Source: Cristatella mucedo (taxonomy: Eukaryota; Bryozoa; Phylactolaemata; Cristatellidae). From it: 64,000 bases of DNA. Shown piece by piece: positions 27,290 through 42,392 of this stretch. The stretch covers positions 3,540,501-3,604,500 of the forward strand of contig WPIO01000004.1 of assembly GCA_009760855.2 (NCBI GenBank), given 5' to 3'. The notes under the pieces are model-generated. The model was not told the origin of the DNA. It worked only from the letters and a program-made list of their open reading frames with translations, and searched no databases. The position numbers were made by a program, and so were the translations under genes. How positions within the stretch are numbered: position 1 is the stretch's first letter; every line of letters begins with the position of its first letter.

Positions 27290-27430
27290 TGAACAAATTA
27301 AACAGCCTCATTAGTGAAACGGCGCACAAGCTTGTTGGCTGGTCCTTGGCGTGCAGTGGGCAAAACATAATTGCCTGATGGCGGCCTCGAACCCTGATTA
27401 TGGTCATGAAGTGAAACCAGACCGCTAGAA
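27290..27430 (-). mobile_element. SINE1-like copy, diverged
   Basis: On the minus strand: CTAGCGGTCTGGTTTCACTTCATGACC, box B-like GGGTTCGAGGCC, then a body ending ATGAGGCTGTTTAAT, the SINE1 3' signature. Confidence 0.5.
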
Positions 27431-27496
27431 TGCAACAGCAGCCAGATTATGACAGTTCAAGAGAACATTAGCTGTTCCTGAATTGTAATCAGCCTC

Positions 27497-27640
27497 TGAG
27501 TCTTAGCTCTGGGGGTAAGCTGCTCGCACGCACTTCCCCATCCCGGTGGTGGATTGGAGCACTCCAGCGGGCAATTCTTCGCTCCCTACTACAAGGAATG
27601 ATGATAGCGTTTCTTTAAACCATACAAATAGCTATCTTGA
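27497..27640 (+). mobile_element. SINE1-like copy, diverged
   Basis: Weak tRNA-like head, then GCGGGCAATTCTTCGCTCC and GGAATGATGATAGCG, aligning to the SINE1 body. Boundaries are uncertain. Confidence 0.42.
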
Positions 27641-27729
27641 TGGATATTCATTGAGCTGCATTTCGAAATTGTAAAACCTGTTACTCGGAATGGGCTCAGC
27701 AAGCGTATTTTCTGCAGCATCTGCATTAA

Positions 27730-28470
27730 CTCTGCATGCCCGGTACCTTAAAAAGCGACCTTTCACTAGCCGACCACATCAGCTCCATGGTCAAATCTGC
27801 TACTTCTGCTATATAAAATTTCAGAAACTTTAGCCCGGCACGGACAGGAGTACCACATCCAAGTGGTCCGTACATTTGCAATGTCCGGTATCGATCTCTG
27901 CGCCGCACTACTAGCAGGTGATCTGGCCCATGCCTTTAGGTAATTGGAGTCGGTGGAAAAAAAACCTCTCAGCCTGGCTTGCCTGCTGTGAAAGGGGCAG
28001 TAGTCACGTGACGCCACCTCTCGCCGACCGCCTCTACCCGCCAAGCAGCACATCGACTTCGACGGCGAAGGTTTTCTCTACTTTGGAATTGAATCCCAGC
28101 GACTCTCTCGGATCCGACGCCGATTCTCTATTCGTGCACCGATCCGAACTGCTTCTCCTAATCAGGCCAGGCGTTCGGCATTCCCTTCTCGGGTCGCTTA
28201 GCTGCCGCCTCAATGTAACCATGAATCGTGCGGGGGACCGACCTTTAGACCTTTAGGCCGTGTGCTCCCGAAGCCGGAAGCTCACTCCCGACTGACGTCG
28301 CGGCATCGACAGCTTGACGGCACTTAAAAGAGAAGGCGAAATGCACACCGTTCTGTTTCTCTAAGCATTCGCTGGAACTCGCTGTGCACGCTGCCACTAA
28401 TCCACATGAAATACTACTTCCTTTTGCAGCACGCGCAAAGTGCTTAAAAGGACATTCTGCTCTCTGATGT
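27730..28470 (+). mobile_element. Old diverged LINE-A fragment
   Basis: Blocks in LINE-A order: AAAGCGACCTTTCACTAGCCGACCACATCAGC, CTCGCCGACC, ATCGACTTCGACG, ATCAGGCCAGGCGTTCG, GCTCCCGAAGCC and GCAAAGTGCTTAAAAGGACA. CpG-rich substitutions and gaps are many. Confidence 0.65.
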
Positions 28471-28635
28471 TACAACAAAAGTGCAATGCCTCCTTGGATA
28501 GATTCGCATGATTACCAGTCTGCCTCGACCTGCACGAAAGTTTCCCTTCTGAGGCCGCCAAATATACATCTGAGCGTTACGAACACAAACTTTGTATTCG
28601 CTTTTTTTGCATTCGCATTATGTGCTCTCCTTCCA

Positions 28636-28775
28636 TAATAATAATAATAACAATGCACTTGATATAGCGCCCTCAGGGAACTCAATCTTTTTCTAGGAAC
28701 TTTACATTATTTATTTATTTATTTATCCTTTACTTTACTTTGCTGCAAAGGAAGCACGATCGGATGGTTAGCACT
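28636..28775 (-). mobile_element. LINE-A 3' tail with inserted (ATTT)n
   Basis: (TAA)n, GATATAGCGCCCTCAGGGAAC and TTTGCTGCAAAGGAAGCACG are present, with ATTTATTT inserted at 28,707-28,730. Confidence 0.78.
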
Positions 28776-28966
28776 GCAGCTCCTTGCTTGGCAGCTTCTG
28801 CGACTCGCTAGTTGCGCCGCTCGAGGCGGAACCTCTGAGTCAGTACTGATCACGTGTCTGTACACACTTGCCCCTGTTACGTGAACGGTAATTTGGGGAA
28901 GGACGGGTACTGGTCTGATAATCCAAAGTCTTTTAGTGTGACGTCCGGTCGCAAGTAGTTCAATAC

Positions 28967-29035
28967 CTTCATCGTGGTTCCAGCACAAAAGCCAAGAAAT
29001 GCCAATATTACAGCTGGACGTTTTAACATTACCAT
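28967..29035 (-). CDS. Candidate first exon of DomA (signal peptide)
   Basis: Short open frame starting ATG GTA ATG, peptide MVMLKRPAVILAFLGFCAGTTMK, then a possible donor AAG|GTATTG in phase 0. It has a basic n-region, a hydrophobic core and small residues for signal peptidase. Phase 0 matches exon D1 of DomA, which has no in-frame ATG before the next upstream stop. The frame also stays open to 28,877, so it could equally be a separate tiny secreted peptide or chance. The intron to D1 would be 6.8 kb. Confidence 0.22.
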
Positions 29036-29235
29036 TACAGCAGGACATAGGCAGGCAGACGCTTCAGTCCAGACTCGTTTCCAGTAATATGCTAAAACCG
29101 GAAACTGCGAGAAAGCTACTGATTAATTAATACGCTACCTTTTCAACCTGTACGAAGTACTAAGAAATCTCTAATAAATTGTTTTGTTATTTTTACATTC
29201 ACCCCCCAGCCCTGAAGTCACGCGAGAGGTGTTCC

Positions 29236-29397
29236 CTACACACGCATTATTGTGATTACTGCTGTGATTACCACTGCAACGTTGCCGCTACAGCTGGAGC
29301 CCTCAGGCAGTTCGGATATTTCGTCAGTTGAATGGCTGTTGAAAGATAGACGTGCTAAATCGGCCAGATAATGACCGATAGTTATTATTGACATTTC
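29236..29397 (-). CDS. Candidate last exon of DomB (GPI-signal-like C-terminus)
   Basis: Candidate terminal exon: acceptor CTCTGATTCAG, phase 0, 53 codons and a TAG stop. It ends SELPEGSSCSG followed by the hydrophobic stretch NVAVVITAVITIMRV. Small residues, a short spacer and a 15-residue hydrophobic end form the usual layout of a GPI-anchor signal. The phase matches the phase-0 donor of DomB exon 3, but the implied intron is about 26 kb and there is no paralogue alignment to confirm it. It may be a chance reading frame or belong to an unrelated gene. Confidence 0.22.
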   Translation of the reverse strand, partial: EMSIITIGHYLADLARLSFNSHSTDEISELPEGSSCSGNVAVVITAVITIMRV

Positions 29398-30159
29398 CTG
29401 AATCAGAGCGTGTAGGAACCGGCTATGCGATACTCTATTGCCAAGGCCGCGTGAAATTAAAGCAGTACAATTGGCGGTCAGTTGTGGTTCGGGAGTTGGC
29501 CCTGTCATTCGAGCTCATTTAAGCTCTTGGCATCGTAGCTGTGCGAGAGACGGTGTTCGTCGTGGCCATCGCTGAACGCCTGCGAATATCCGTCGTGGTC
29601 AAATATACTCTTCTCTTCTCAACCCAGTGGACGCCGACTTTATTTGCTAACGCGTGCGCTTTCCTCGTCGTCGCAGTCGCGCTCCACTGCTGTCGGCGAT
29701 ACATAATCTTATCGGTCTTACTGTGGAAACATTTACAGTAAATCTCAATTAATTTTGAGCAACCCTTAAGCCAGCTTCTTACTCAGCGTCATTCACCGAT
29801 GTAAACTGTCGTAATTTCGAGGCAATGCAACAATCTACCGCGAGAGCTCAAATCCCGAGCTGCGAAAGAGCCAATACCTCGAGCTCCTACAGCCGGAGCC
29901 CGGCAGCCGCGGAATAGCAGCGCCCAGTGCTCGAAACGTTTGCGCCTGGACATTCATGGGGTATCGGTTAAAAACACGCACTGCTAGCTAAGCGTGACCT
30001 GATTCAAGGCCCCCAGTCTCACGTGATCGTTGAGCTTGCTCTGGCAAGTCGCAAGGTAAAAGCTACGGTAGCGGGAAGTCGGAGTGAAGAGCGGGCGCAC
30101 GCACGCAGGGGAAATCCGAAGTGGGGTCAGAAGCGGGCGGCCTCTTCACACAGTAAGAC
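29398..30159. other. No gene recognised
   Basis: Short frames only. Confidence 0.45.
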
Positions 30160-31710
30160 CAATGAGACTGGAACGGGTCGTGGCGGACCAGCTGAACTCG
30201 TATATCGAAACCTCACACCTTGCTAGTAAGTTCCAGTCTGGCTTTAGAGCTAATCACTTCACAGAGTCGGCATTCCTTAGGCTATACAACGATCTACTTA
30301 GGAATGCAGACATGGGTAGAGGGTCTCTGCTTGTTTTGCTCGATCTTTTGGCAGCTTGTGATATCATCGATCACAAAGTTCTTCTAGAGTGCTTCTCATT
30401 TTGTCTGGGCATCACTGGCACTGCTCTGCAGTGGTTCAGGTCCTATCTTAGTGGGAGACTCCAAAGTATTGACGTGAATGAACAAAGATCATCTGAGGTA
30501 CCTCTGAAATATGGGGTTCCTCAGGGCTCCGTGCTAGGTCCGGTTCTTTTCACGGTTTATATTCTCCCGCTTGCTGATGTGATTGTCAAGCACAATCTGG
30601 GCTTTCACTTCTATGAGGATGACACTCAGTTTTACCTTTGCTTTGATCCCTCCCAGCCTTCGAGCACCTCAAATTCTCTCAACTCACTTGCTGCATGTAT
30701 TGATGACATCCGGACATGGATGGCGGCAAATTTTCTAAAACAAAACGATGGTATAACTAAATTACTAGTTATGGGCAAATACAGTGTGATTCAAAAATTG
30801 GAAAGGCTGACGCTCAAAATTGGCTCTGCAAGCATATCACCTGTTAAATAAGCTCGAAATCTAGGTGTCATATTCCAAAGCGACCTCTCGTTAGACGATC
30901 ATATCAGCTCCTCAGTCAAATCTGCCTATTTTCAGCTTCATAACATTGCTAAAATTCGGGCTTGTTTAGATAAGGATACCACGTCTAAGTTGGTCCATGC
31001 ATTCGTGACATCCCGTCTCGACTTCTGCAACTCACTGCTTACTGGCCTACCAGCATGTGCGATCAGGCGATTGCAGCTGGTGCTAAACTCCGCAGCTAAG
31101 CTTGTCTGTCGTGAGCGTCACAGTTGCCTCATTACACCACTTCTCGCCGACCTGCACTGGCTCTCAGTCAAGAAACGAATCGACTTCAAGATTTTGTCAC
31201 TCACTTTTAGGTCGTTTCATTCTTTGGCTCCAGCCTATCTCTCAGATCTACTCCCCATCAGGCCAAGCATCGTACCACCCGCTTTTCGGAATCCAACAGT
31301 TTACAAATACCTCGTACAAACCTTAACTCCTTTGGAGACCGTGCATTTAGTTCGTATGCTCCCAAAGGCTGGAACTCCCTCCCGACCTGCGTCAGAACAT
31401 CCCCTGACCTGACCACATTTGAAAAAACTTAAAAACACACCTATTTAGGACAGCATTTAGTGGGTCCCTATGATTCGTCCTTCATGTGCTTATGCGTGCT
31501 GACACTGTGTATGCTGCCACTAACCACATTTGCATGCTTACCCTGTGCATGTCACCCCTAACCATGTTATTCATTTGTTCGTTTATCAAGCATGATATTA
31601 CTCACCATTCAATTGCCTTCCCCTTTGCAGCAAATGTAAAGCGCCTAGAGAGAGATTGAGTTCTCTGAGGGCGCTTTATCAAGTGCATTATTATTATTAT
31701 TATTATTATT
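30160..31710 (+). mobile_element. LINE-A copy with long RT frame
   Basis: RT starts at LERVVADQLNSY and stays open to 30,851 (FQSGFRANHFTES, VPQGSVLGPVLF, FYEDDTQ, FLKQNDGITKLLVMGK). A stop follows, then frames at 30,990-31,412 (TSRLDFCNSLLTGLPA), the complete 3' UTR and (ATT)n. The YxDD box has Glu in the variable position. It is 5'-truncated and no endonuclease is visible. Confidence 0.92.
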
Positions 31711-32439
31711 GCGCATGTGACCTCGTCTCAGCGAACCTCACCTCGTCGCCCCGTCTACTCACCTGCTAGAGCTCGGCCCAGCGATTGCCTTGTGGCTCAA
31801 CCTGAAAGTGCTGCCTGGCGAAACGAGACTCTTTCTTCAGCCAGCATTCAAAAGACGGACGGCGATCGCGTGAAAGGTCGAGCAAAGCCACCGGCTGCCT
31901 CTAGGCACTAATACCTCAAGCCTGCGTGACTGGGAGGAGCGAAAGATCTTGCTGAATAAACTCCGCCTTAGCTTGACTCATATAAGTCCGACCATGTCAC
32001 GTGGCAGTCACGCCTCATTAACGTGGACTCTTCAGCTGCAGCTGCTGCGAGGGCGTGTTTCAGGGTCAAGGTCAAGGTATATGCTGTCCTGTCCTGCTGT
32101 GCATCTACTGTTACTGAGAGGTTAGGTGATGACCCTGAAGCCGGAAGCTGTCTCTTCTATGTAGAAGGTCTTCACCTGTATTTATCCCTCAACCGTACCC
32201 CCACCCGATAGTCAACAGTGACGATTTTTTAAATGGAACGCTTGCCTTGCACGCCTTATATCGTTTGTATCTGCCAATTTTCTTGCATAAGCTATGACAG
32301 AACCGGACTCCTACTCACAGGTAACCCTAAAATGACAATGGGAATAGTTGACTTCGCACTATTAATTAGAGATATCGCGTTGCGAACATTCTTGAACTCT
32401 CATAAATTCAAAAAGTGTAAGTTAAAGTTGGCTTAATAA

Positions 32440-32585
32440 AAAGCCTCGTTTATGTAGCTCAGAAGAGCTGTATATTTTTTACACCACTTGAAGCCGGTTA
32501 CAGAGAAATGCTTGCAACAGGATTCGAACTTTTTACCGAGGTCGTGAATTACCAGCCCCTAACAATTAATTTCAGTGTTATATTT
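32440..32585 (-). mobile_element. SINE1 copy, diverged
   Basis: On the minus strand: GGTAATTCACGACCTCGGT, box B-like GTTCGAATCCTG, then GCTCTTCTGAGCTACATAAACGAGGC. Confidence 0.6.
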
Positions 32586-32791
32586 GGCGTGTGCTGGATA
32601 CTAAGACGTTGTTATCAGAAGGCCGCCTCTAAAGTTAGCTATCATATTTGAATTTTGGTCCCGGATGGAAGAATTTGTATCGCAGTAGAATTCGAACTCT
32701 CGTTTCCTGCTAAGCTAAGAAGAAGAGAGACTTCTGTACCGGCTGCTAAACAAGTCCTTAAGCGCTTACTCTATCTGCTGAATATGGTCTC

Positions 32792-32819
32792 TGGATTGTT
32801 TTGTAAGTAAAACAATCCA
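32792..32819. repeat. Perfect hairpin, 11-bp stem
   Basis: TGGATTGTTTT, loop GTAAGT, AAAACAATCCA. Confidence 0.95.
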
Positions 32820-33457
32820 ATTCTGTTTCTCTTTAAAGGACCACAGATACTTTCCTGTAGATCACTGTATACTAAAGGAAAAGTTCTTAAATTGAACCAC
32901 AGCTCAGTTCTGAGCGAGTAGCCTTGATTTTATCCTGAGTGGAAAGTACCTCGACCTTGGGGCTGGGCACACGCTTAAGACCTTCTCTTCGATATCTGTC
33001 TGATAAAGCTCGTAAACCCCTCTAAAGACGTGGACTTTTCAGCGTATGGAGAGCGTGAAGCCGACGGAGATCCGCTCGAAAGCTTCTTTGGATAGAATTC
33101 GCAAGAATTCTGTGCGATATCATTTGAAGTTTGACTCAGGTGGCTCCGCAGATCCCTGTGGTCCTACGTTACAGACAATTACTTATTCGGCAAGTCTAAG
33201 AATAGGACATTTTTTCTTAAATACCCCTGCAGAATCCTCTGGAAATCGGCCGCGAATGCTCTCACACTGCTGCAGCAGTCTTTGTGTGGCGGCGGGAAGG
33301 ACTGCCCTCAAGAGCCCAGCCTATAAGCATGCATCAATGATCGGACACCCTCTCCAATCCCATTCGCCGACGACAGAGTATGAATCGTCGATGAATCATC
33401 GCTGCGATTGTGCTACTGCCATGGGCCAACAATGGTGACATGGCAATGCAGTTGTGG

Positions 33458-33690
33458 TGAGCCTGGTGGCACTAGGTAAGGCGTTTGCTTTCACGACCTC
33501 GGGACCGAGGTCATGAAAGAACCCTCAACCTCTGTCCCGAGGTCGTGGGCTTGATTCCTGCGGTGGGCGATCCTTTATCACTGCTCCAAGCGGCGGTGAT
33601 AGCCGTAAAAGCCCTTCTGTCGCAAACAAAAGAGGCTGTTTAATCGGCTAGGATTCATTCATTTATTTATTTATTTATTTGTTTATTTAT
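33458..33690 (+). mobile_element. SINE1 copy with internal duplication
   Basis: A SINE1 head whose CACGACCTCGG...CCGAGGTCRTG hairpin region is partly repeated (33,494-33,550) before box B-like GCTTGATTCCTGCGG. The normal body and an (ATTT)n tail follow. Confidence 0.8.
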
Positions 33691-34599
33691 TTTGCTTACT
33701 TTGTGATACATTGTGAAGAAACACGACTCTTGCAGCCTGCGAGCACTAAGTGGAGGCCATGCGAGGGCTCAGACTGCCTAAGTAGCCGAAAGCTCATGAC
33801 CGATGGAAGAGCAGACGACGACTAGGCAGATGAATCGGCAGATGACTCGGCAGTCCTGCCCAAATCCATGCATTGGCGGGATTTGTGGGGACATCAATCT
33901 ACCACAAACGGCCGCCAGCTGTCTGGGGGGTTCGGAACAAAAACTGGCCCGACAGTGCGAAAAACAACGCATGCATGGAATATAAGGGCTGCCGAAGAAG
34001 TACCACGGGAGGGGAGGGCGAGATTCCTCGACGCCGGCAGCCGTCTAGTGTGTGTAGACAGGGCTTGGCTGGCGTAGCTTGAAATGAAGGTTTTGGTGTT
34101 GGAGCCAGCAGACTTGTTGCTCGGTCCCGCTACCCAGCCTGATGACAGTTCGTGCGGAGGGCTGTCACAGACATTCAGAGTGGAGCTGAAGCACAAAGAG
34201 GCGATGTGGACAGTAGTTTGTCGAATACCGTAGGAACTCTGCCGGGAGGGGGAGAAAAATGAGCAGGAATGGAATAAGTTAAGGACAGGAATAAGAAAGA
34301 GCAGAGTAGTAGACTAGGCGAACTGGGGCCGACACTTCATGTGCTGTTAGTTTTACCAGCTCGTTACGCGACTCGCTTGATGGAGAACCGGGGCCCACAT
34401 TTCACGTAGGCAGCTAAATATTTGATACAGCTTTAGCACGCATTAGCCGGGGATGAGGTTTTTCGCAGTAATTTTTATAGCACTAATATTAGGACCGCAG
34501 TATAGCCCTGTTGGAGAATTAAATCGATTCGTAGGAATTTCAAAAATGCCCGAGCGCACGTTTTTCATATGATTAGTGATAAAATCCCGACTGCCAGCA

Positions 34600-35025
34600 G
34601 GCGTAAGCCACACACAGGAAATTCCCACGAGCCTACCGAATGCTGTGAAGTGCATGCGGAGTTTTGCATACTTTTCGAACTTTTTCAAGTCAAATGCTAC
34701 TGTGACGTCAATCGGCAGTTAATCCAGGATTGGAAACCATGCGAAATGTATTCGCGATCTTCAAAATCTAGAAGATGGTTGAGTGGCTTAGCTAAAAGAC
34801 TTGAGTCAGTAGAGTGGTTGGTATGTTCCTAGCTGGATTGGCACGTAATTAATTCAAATAGGCTGGCCGCGGTAAGAGAATAAAGGGACCTAAAAGTGAG
34901 CGACAGAATCGCGAAGTCGGTTAGCTGCTTTGTGTGAATCCGAGAGTAGAGACCAGTGATAATGCAGCAAATGCAAAGTTCGACACAGGCAAGCTTGGTG
35001 ACAGAATTCTGCTCTAACTCTGAGC
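34600..35025 (-). mobile_element. Diverged LINE-A remnant
   Basis: Minus-strand translation ELEQNSVTKLACVELCIC, TKQLTDFAILSLTFRSLYSL aligns with the LINE-A C-terminal region (LVQNSAARLVC, KQRIDFKVLSLTFRSLHSL). Confidence 0.7.
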
Positions 35026-35034
35026 CCCTTTTCT

Positions 35035-35190
35035 TACTGGCTCGAGGCGTAGAACCAGTGCACCTTCGTCTGTAACTCCACCAAGCCACAAAGGCTATAT
35101 GGGTGTTACACAGGAGAGCTTTCTGTAGCTCACTCAAATTCTAAGCGGCTTTCCATACGCATTCAGTGGCCAGCATACTTCATCATCATG
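35035..35190 (-). mobile_element. LINE-B 3' fragment
   Basis: TCTGTAACTCCACCAAGCC...GTTACACAGGAGAG...GCGGCTTTCCATACGCATTC is the reverse complement of the LINE-B 3' UTR. Confidence 0.6.
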
Positions 35191-36394
35191 GAGTGAGTAA
35201 CAGATGTCGGGACCGGATGTCAGACAAATTCCCTGCAAATCGCTCGTCGCGCCCAGCTTCCCGCAAGCCTGAAGCTGCTCGCCGAGGGTGCACCGCACAT
35301 GCTGACCTTAGATGTGCGTAAGCAGAAAAGGATGCGCCAATTAGGAGAGCCCGATGGCGCCGCGCGCCCGGAAAGACCCTATAGACGCCATCGAAATCTC
35401 TGAGACCTTATACTGTTAAGATAAAAACAAGGCATTGCTAATGTATATATAATGCTGTCACATTGCCCTAACACTCCTACCCCAGCTGGACAGCGTTGCT
35501 GCTGCATTTCGTTCCGTTGGCCGCAATACTTTTTCATCGCAGCGACGACCTAGCCGAGGAGATTTCTCGCCAGAGCTACCGACCTAAGAAAGCGGTACAA
35601 CGTAACAGCACCCGCTAACAACTTATTGTACTTGAGTTCTACTAGCATGTCAGTACATGCCATCTTTGAGTGCTTCGTCTTTTGCGCTTGTTTAAATTCT
35701 CCGTCACTTGCAATCGTTTTAATTACACTTGGCCACAGCTGATTGGCTCCTTTTTGGAGCAGCTTTAAAACTCAAAGAGAATTGTAACAAAATTAAAGCA
35801 AAAAAAGAAAATAAGAATTGAGCTTTTTTTGGCTGTAATTGTCTGTTTCATATTGCAGCACTGTCGCTCCTGCTTCTTGAGCGTTTTCTTTTACTGTTTT
35901 CAGGCTTTCGCATACCCAATTCTGCTGAAGCCAATGCGAGATGGCTGCCCGGTCGGCTGCTGGAAGGTAGCCAGGCGTGGGAGCGTAGGGCGCTTGCGAC
36001 CCGTCTTCAACGTTAGAAATTCATCGGCGAATTATAATTGGCAGTCTGAAGCTGCCAATCGTTGCAGACAAGCATCTAGCATTTTGCAAATGGCGTTTAG
36101 AGGCTTCTACTTCCGGACTTAACTGGGCGACAAGCAACGAGCTTGTAGTAGTGCTAGTCTCAGCCGCCACGTGACAAATACCGTTATGGCCACAGACCTT
36201 GGAATCACGGCTAGCGCCTACTAGGTGCAGCACCAACTCGCTTGGATACGTCTATGCCGACGGTACAGGAAAATGCCAGCAACGGAGAGCGTTCCTACCA
36301 GAGTTAGCAAGTTCAAATTCATTGCATTGAGCAGTCTATTTGACAACTATAGAGGGATATAAGGAGTCCAAAAGCAGCCATGGCGTGCAAATGT
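35191..36394. other. No gene recognised
   Basis: Unique-looking sequence with short frames only. Confidence 0.5.
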
Positions 36395-36462
36395 CTTTCT
36401 CTCTCTCACCCTCACCCTCACCCTTATCCTCACTCTCACTCTCACTCTCGCTCTAACTCTCG

Positions 36463-36508
<46 letters not shown>

Positions 36509-36860
36509 GTCTCTGCCTCGGTCTCTGTCTTTGTTTCTGCCTCTGTCTCTGTCTGTCTGTCTCTCTGTCTATGTCTCTCTGTCTCTCTGTCTCTGTCTCT
36601 CTGTCTCTGTCTCTCTGTCTCTCTGTCTCTCTGTCTCTCTGTCTCTCTGTCTCTCTGTCTGTCTCTATCTCTCTGTCTCTCTGTCTCAGTCTCTGTCTCT
36701 CTGTCTCCCTGTCTCTCTGTCTCTCTGTCTCTCTGTCTCTCTGTCTCTCTGTCTCTCTGTCTCTGTCTCTCCATCTCAACCTCTATCTCTATCGCTATTT
36801 CTCTCTCTCTTTTTCTCTATCGCTCTTTCTCGTGCTCTCTCGCTCTCTCTCTCTCATACG
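36395..36860 (+). repeat. Pyrimidine-rich microsatellite block, (CTCTGT)n/(CTCACT)n
   Basis: About 465 bp of nearly pure C/T with G at regular steps. Long frames rich in Ser/Leu/Cys or Arg/Glu/Asp are artefacts of the repeat. Confidence 0.95.
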
Positions 36861-36961
36861 GCTCAAACTAAGAATACACTGCTGTTTCAAGCAGCAGTGC
36901 CACTACGCCGGATGCTGCAGTAACTTATCTGACCTATGACGGGCAGCCAAGGGCAACCGAG

Positions 36962-37020
36962 CTCAATAAAAAGACGACGCCTCAAACCGACGACGACGCA
37001 TCAAACCGACGACGACGCCT
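36962..37020 (+). repeat. Short tandem of TCAAACCGACGACGACGCC
   Basis: Three imperfect copies of a unit of about 21 bp. Confidence 0.75.
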
Positions 37021-37383
37021 TGCCCGTCGAAGCTAGCGCCCGCTCGCTGCTCACCTTTATCGACGCTCCAGGCGTTTAAGGTCGCTTTCAGTCCCTCCTC
37101 TGCACCTTGAACTACCTACTACTGCCAGCCATCTGAATGGCGCGATAGCATCGCATCCAGATTATCTGCTGAATAGCTGCTAACAATTATGTCCGACGGA
37201 CCTCGCTCGCACGACCAAATAGCGAACCAATGGCTTCGTCGCATTGTTGCCACTTGTTAGCACTGGGGCGTGCACGCGCTTGTTTGCGAAGATCTGGTGA
37301 AGAATCAGATGGATCGCAGATCTGGTCCCCGACGAATGACGCACCGAGGCCAAGGACTAGGTGACCACTAGGAAGTTATTATC

Positions 37384-40404
<3,021 letters not shown>

Positions 40405-40572
40405 TATCGGCACGCTAGGTAAGGCCGTTGCTTTTCACAACCTCGGTCTCGAGGTCGTGAGTTTGAATCCTGCGGCGGGCGATCCTTTATTGCCACTGCA
40501 AGCGGTGGTGATAGCGGTAAAGGCTCTTCTGTCGCTATACAAAAGAGGCTGTTAAATCAACTAGTATTTTTA
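40405..40572 (+). mobile_element. SINE1 copy
   Basis: CTAGGTAAGGCCGTTGC, CCTCGGTCTCGAGGTCGTG, box B-like GTTTGAATCCTGCGG and the 3' signature AAAAGAGGCTGTTAAATCAAC. Confidence 0.82.
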
Positions 40573-41561
40573 ATGCTGAGCTTCTAAAATCTGGGTTCAA
40601 TGAGTGGAACGTTTTGGATGAACATATGCATGTGTCAGATCAGAGAAAGCGTCTGCAGCAGTTTTCTTAGCAGTTTCCGGTCAGCGAGATTGACTGTGCT
40701 TTTGCAACTAGGTAGCAAGTCTATTAAAGGCTGCAGGAACCACGCGTTGCTTATATGAATGACGTCTATTCATGAACGGCTAATAAGTGGCCTCAAGGCC
40801 TTGCTGCTTCATAATGGGAACAAGCACTCGTCTTTTCCTACATGACTGATTCTGTGCACCTCAAAGTGCACTAGTGTCAAGATGCTGCTAAGTGCCTTTA
40901 TGTTTTGTGACTATGGCTGAGAAGTCATTAGAGACTTCAAAATGTTGTCATCCCTGATGGGCTTATAAGATGGTTTTGTGAAGCTGTAGTGTTTTTTCTT
41001 TGCCTATTGACCAGCCGGGGCACTAACACGCACCATCAAAAAAAAAGGCAAGTCACAGCGGACATTCGTAGATATAATAACATCAAGTGGGAGCGGCTGG
41101 TAGGCTCTTGGAAAGTGTTGGTGCCACCACTGCGCGTCAAACTAGGCCTCATCAACGAATTTACCGCCAGGTCTAGACAGTAGCGAAGTAGCTTTCAAGT
41201 ACGTCCAAATTTGTCTTTTACAATTGCTTCCACAGTCAGAGGTCAAAGCTGGTATCTTCTCCAGACTCCAGCAGCTAACAAAGATCCTGGACTGAGACCG
41301 AAGCGTCGAGCACAATAGAAGAAGGGGTTTAGAGCAGTTTTGTAGCTGTTGACCACTTCCTGGGCCAAACAATCATGAAAACTATCATCAGCCTATGTTC
41401 CGACTTCAGGAAGAATCGTAACCCGGAAGTAGTACAGAATGTCCCTCAAAAGTCCACATCCTTGATGCTCACCTTAAAAATTTCAAGGAAAACTAGGGAG
41501 CTTACTAAGAAGAGCGATGCGAGTGCTTCAGCGAGGATCTACTGGACTTCTAACGTAAATT

Positions 41562-41722
41562 AGTAGCCCAGGAAATAAGGTGGTCGTTTTTCACGACCGA
41601 GGCTGCGAGTTCAAATCCTGAACTGGGAATACTCTATTGCCAACTACAAGCGATGGTGATAGCCGTTAAGGGTCTTCTGCCGCCATGCAAATGAGACTGT
41701 TAGATCAGCTAATTTTCTTTTT
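41562..41722 (+). mobile_element. SINE1 copy, diverged
   Basis: AAGGTGGTCGTTTTTCACGACCGAGG, box B-like GTTCAAATCCTGA, GCAAATGAGACTGTTAGATCAGC. Confidence 0.72.
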
Positions 41723-42304
41723 ACCAAGGTCGGTTTTATAAAAATGGACTATGGTAGCAGGCCTCTTCTAGCACACGATTCGCAGTAGAGCCACAAATCT
41801 GGAGCACCTTATTTCCGAACACTTTTGAGTGACCATTATTGTATGATTTCAGAGTAAATACGTGATAATTTAAAATTCATTTGCTCTTAATTTTGACCAA
41901 AGAAAGAACCACTAGACCGTCAGCTATTGATTTTCTGGTCGATGATGTCTTAAGCCCAAGTTTCCTGATTAAATCGTTTGCATCTTTCTGGTTTGGTAAG
42001 TGTGCTGTCTCTGCTCAGCTACGTTTGTGAAATGGGAATCTGGATCTGTAATAACTTCCTCGTTTTCGGACCTGCTGCTCGCTCCTGAAGAGGGCTGATT
42101 TCTCTGCGGGATGGTTGGGGACAGAAGCCTATGATAGCGTGGGACTACGGCGATGGATAAAGACATGTGTGGATGCATCATGAGAGGCGCGTTCTTGCTA
42201 ATTAAAAAAATTCCGGAGGGTCCCCCATGGAGAAGTAGCAGTTGCTCGAGTAGTCAGTTGGCTCCGGCCACATTCTCAGGATAAAAAAGTTCAAGGATTT
42301 CTCC

Positions 42305-42339
42305 CCTGTACTAGATTTGTGTAGCGTCCTCGGAGAACT

Positions 42340-42392
<53 letters not shown>

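Larger units (their letters stand above)
31711..34599. other. No gene recognised outside the two SINE1 copies and hairpin
   Basis: A 130-codon plus frame at 33,046-33,438 (MESVKPTEIRSK...) has no family resemblance I can name, and a 33,803-34,082 cluster of overlapping frames gives no clear coding choice. Confidence 0.45.

Noticed and set aside
28719-29048. 109-codon minus frame with an Ig-like look (ISWLLCWNHDEGIELLATG)
   Set aside because: It lacks the second Cys strand of an Ig domain, starts inside a LINE-A tail and conflicts with the overlapping signal-peptide frame; no firm support.
41969-42181. Minus frame ending in a charged tail (ENEEVITDPDSHF...), considered as a DomB last exon
   Set aside because: The acceptor is only fair, there is no hydrophobic segment before it, and it does not resemble anything in DomA. 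It may still be an exon, but I cannot support it.
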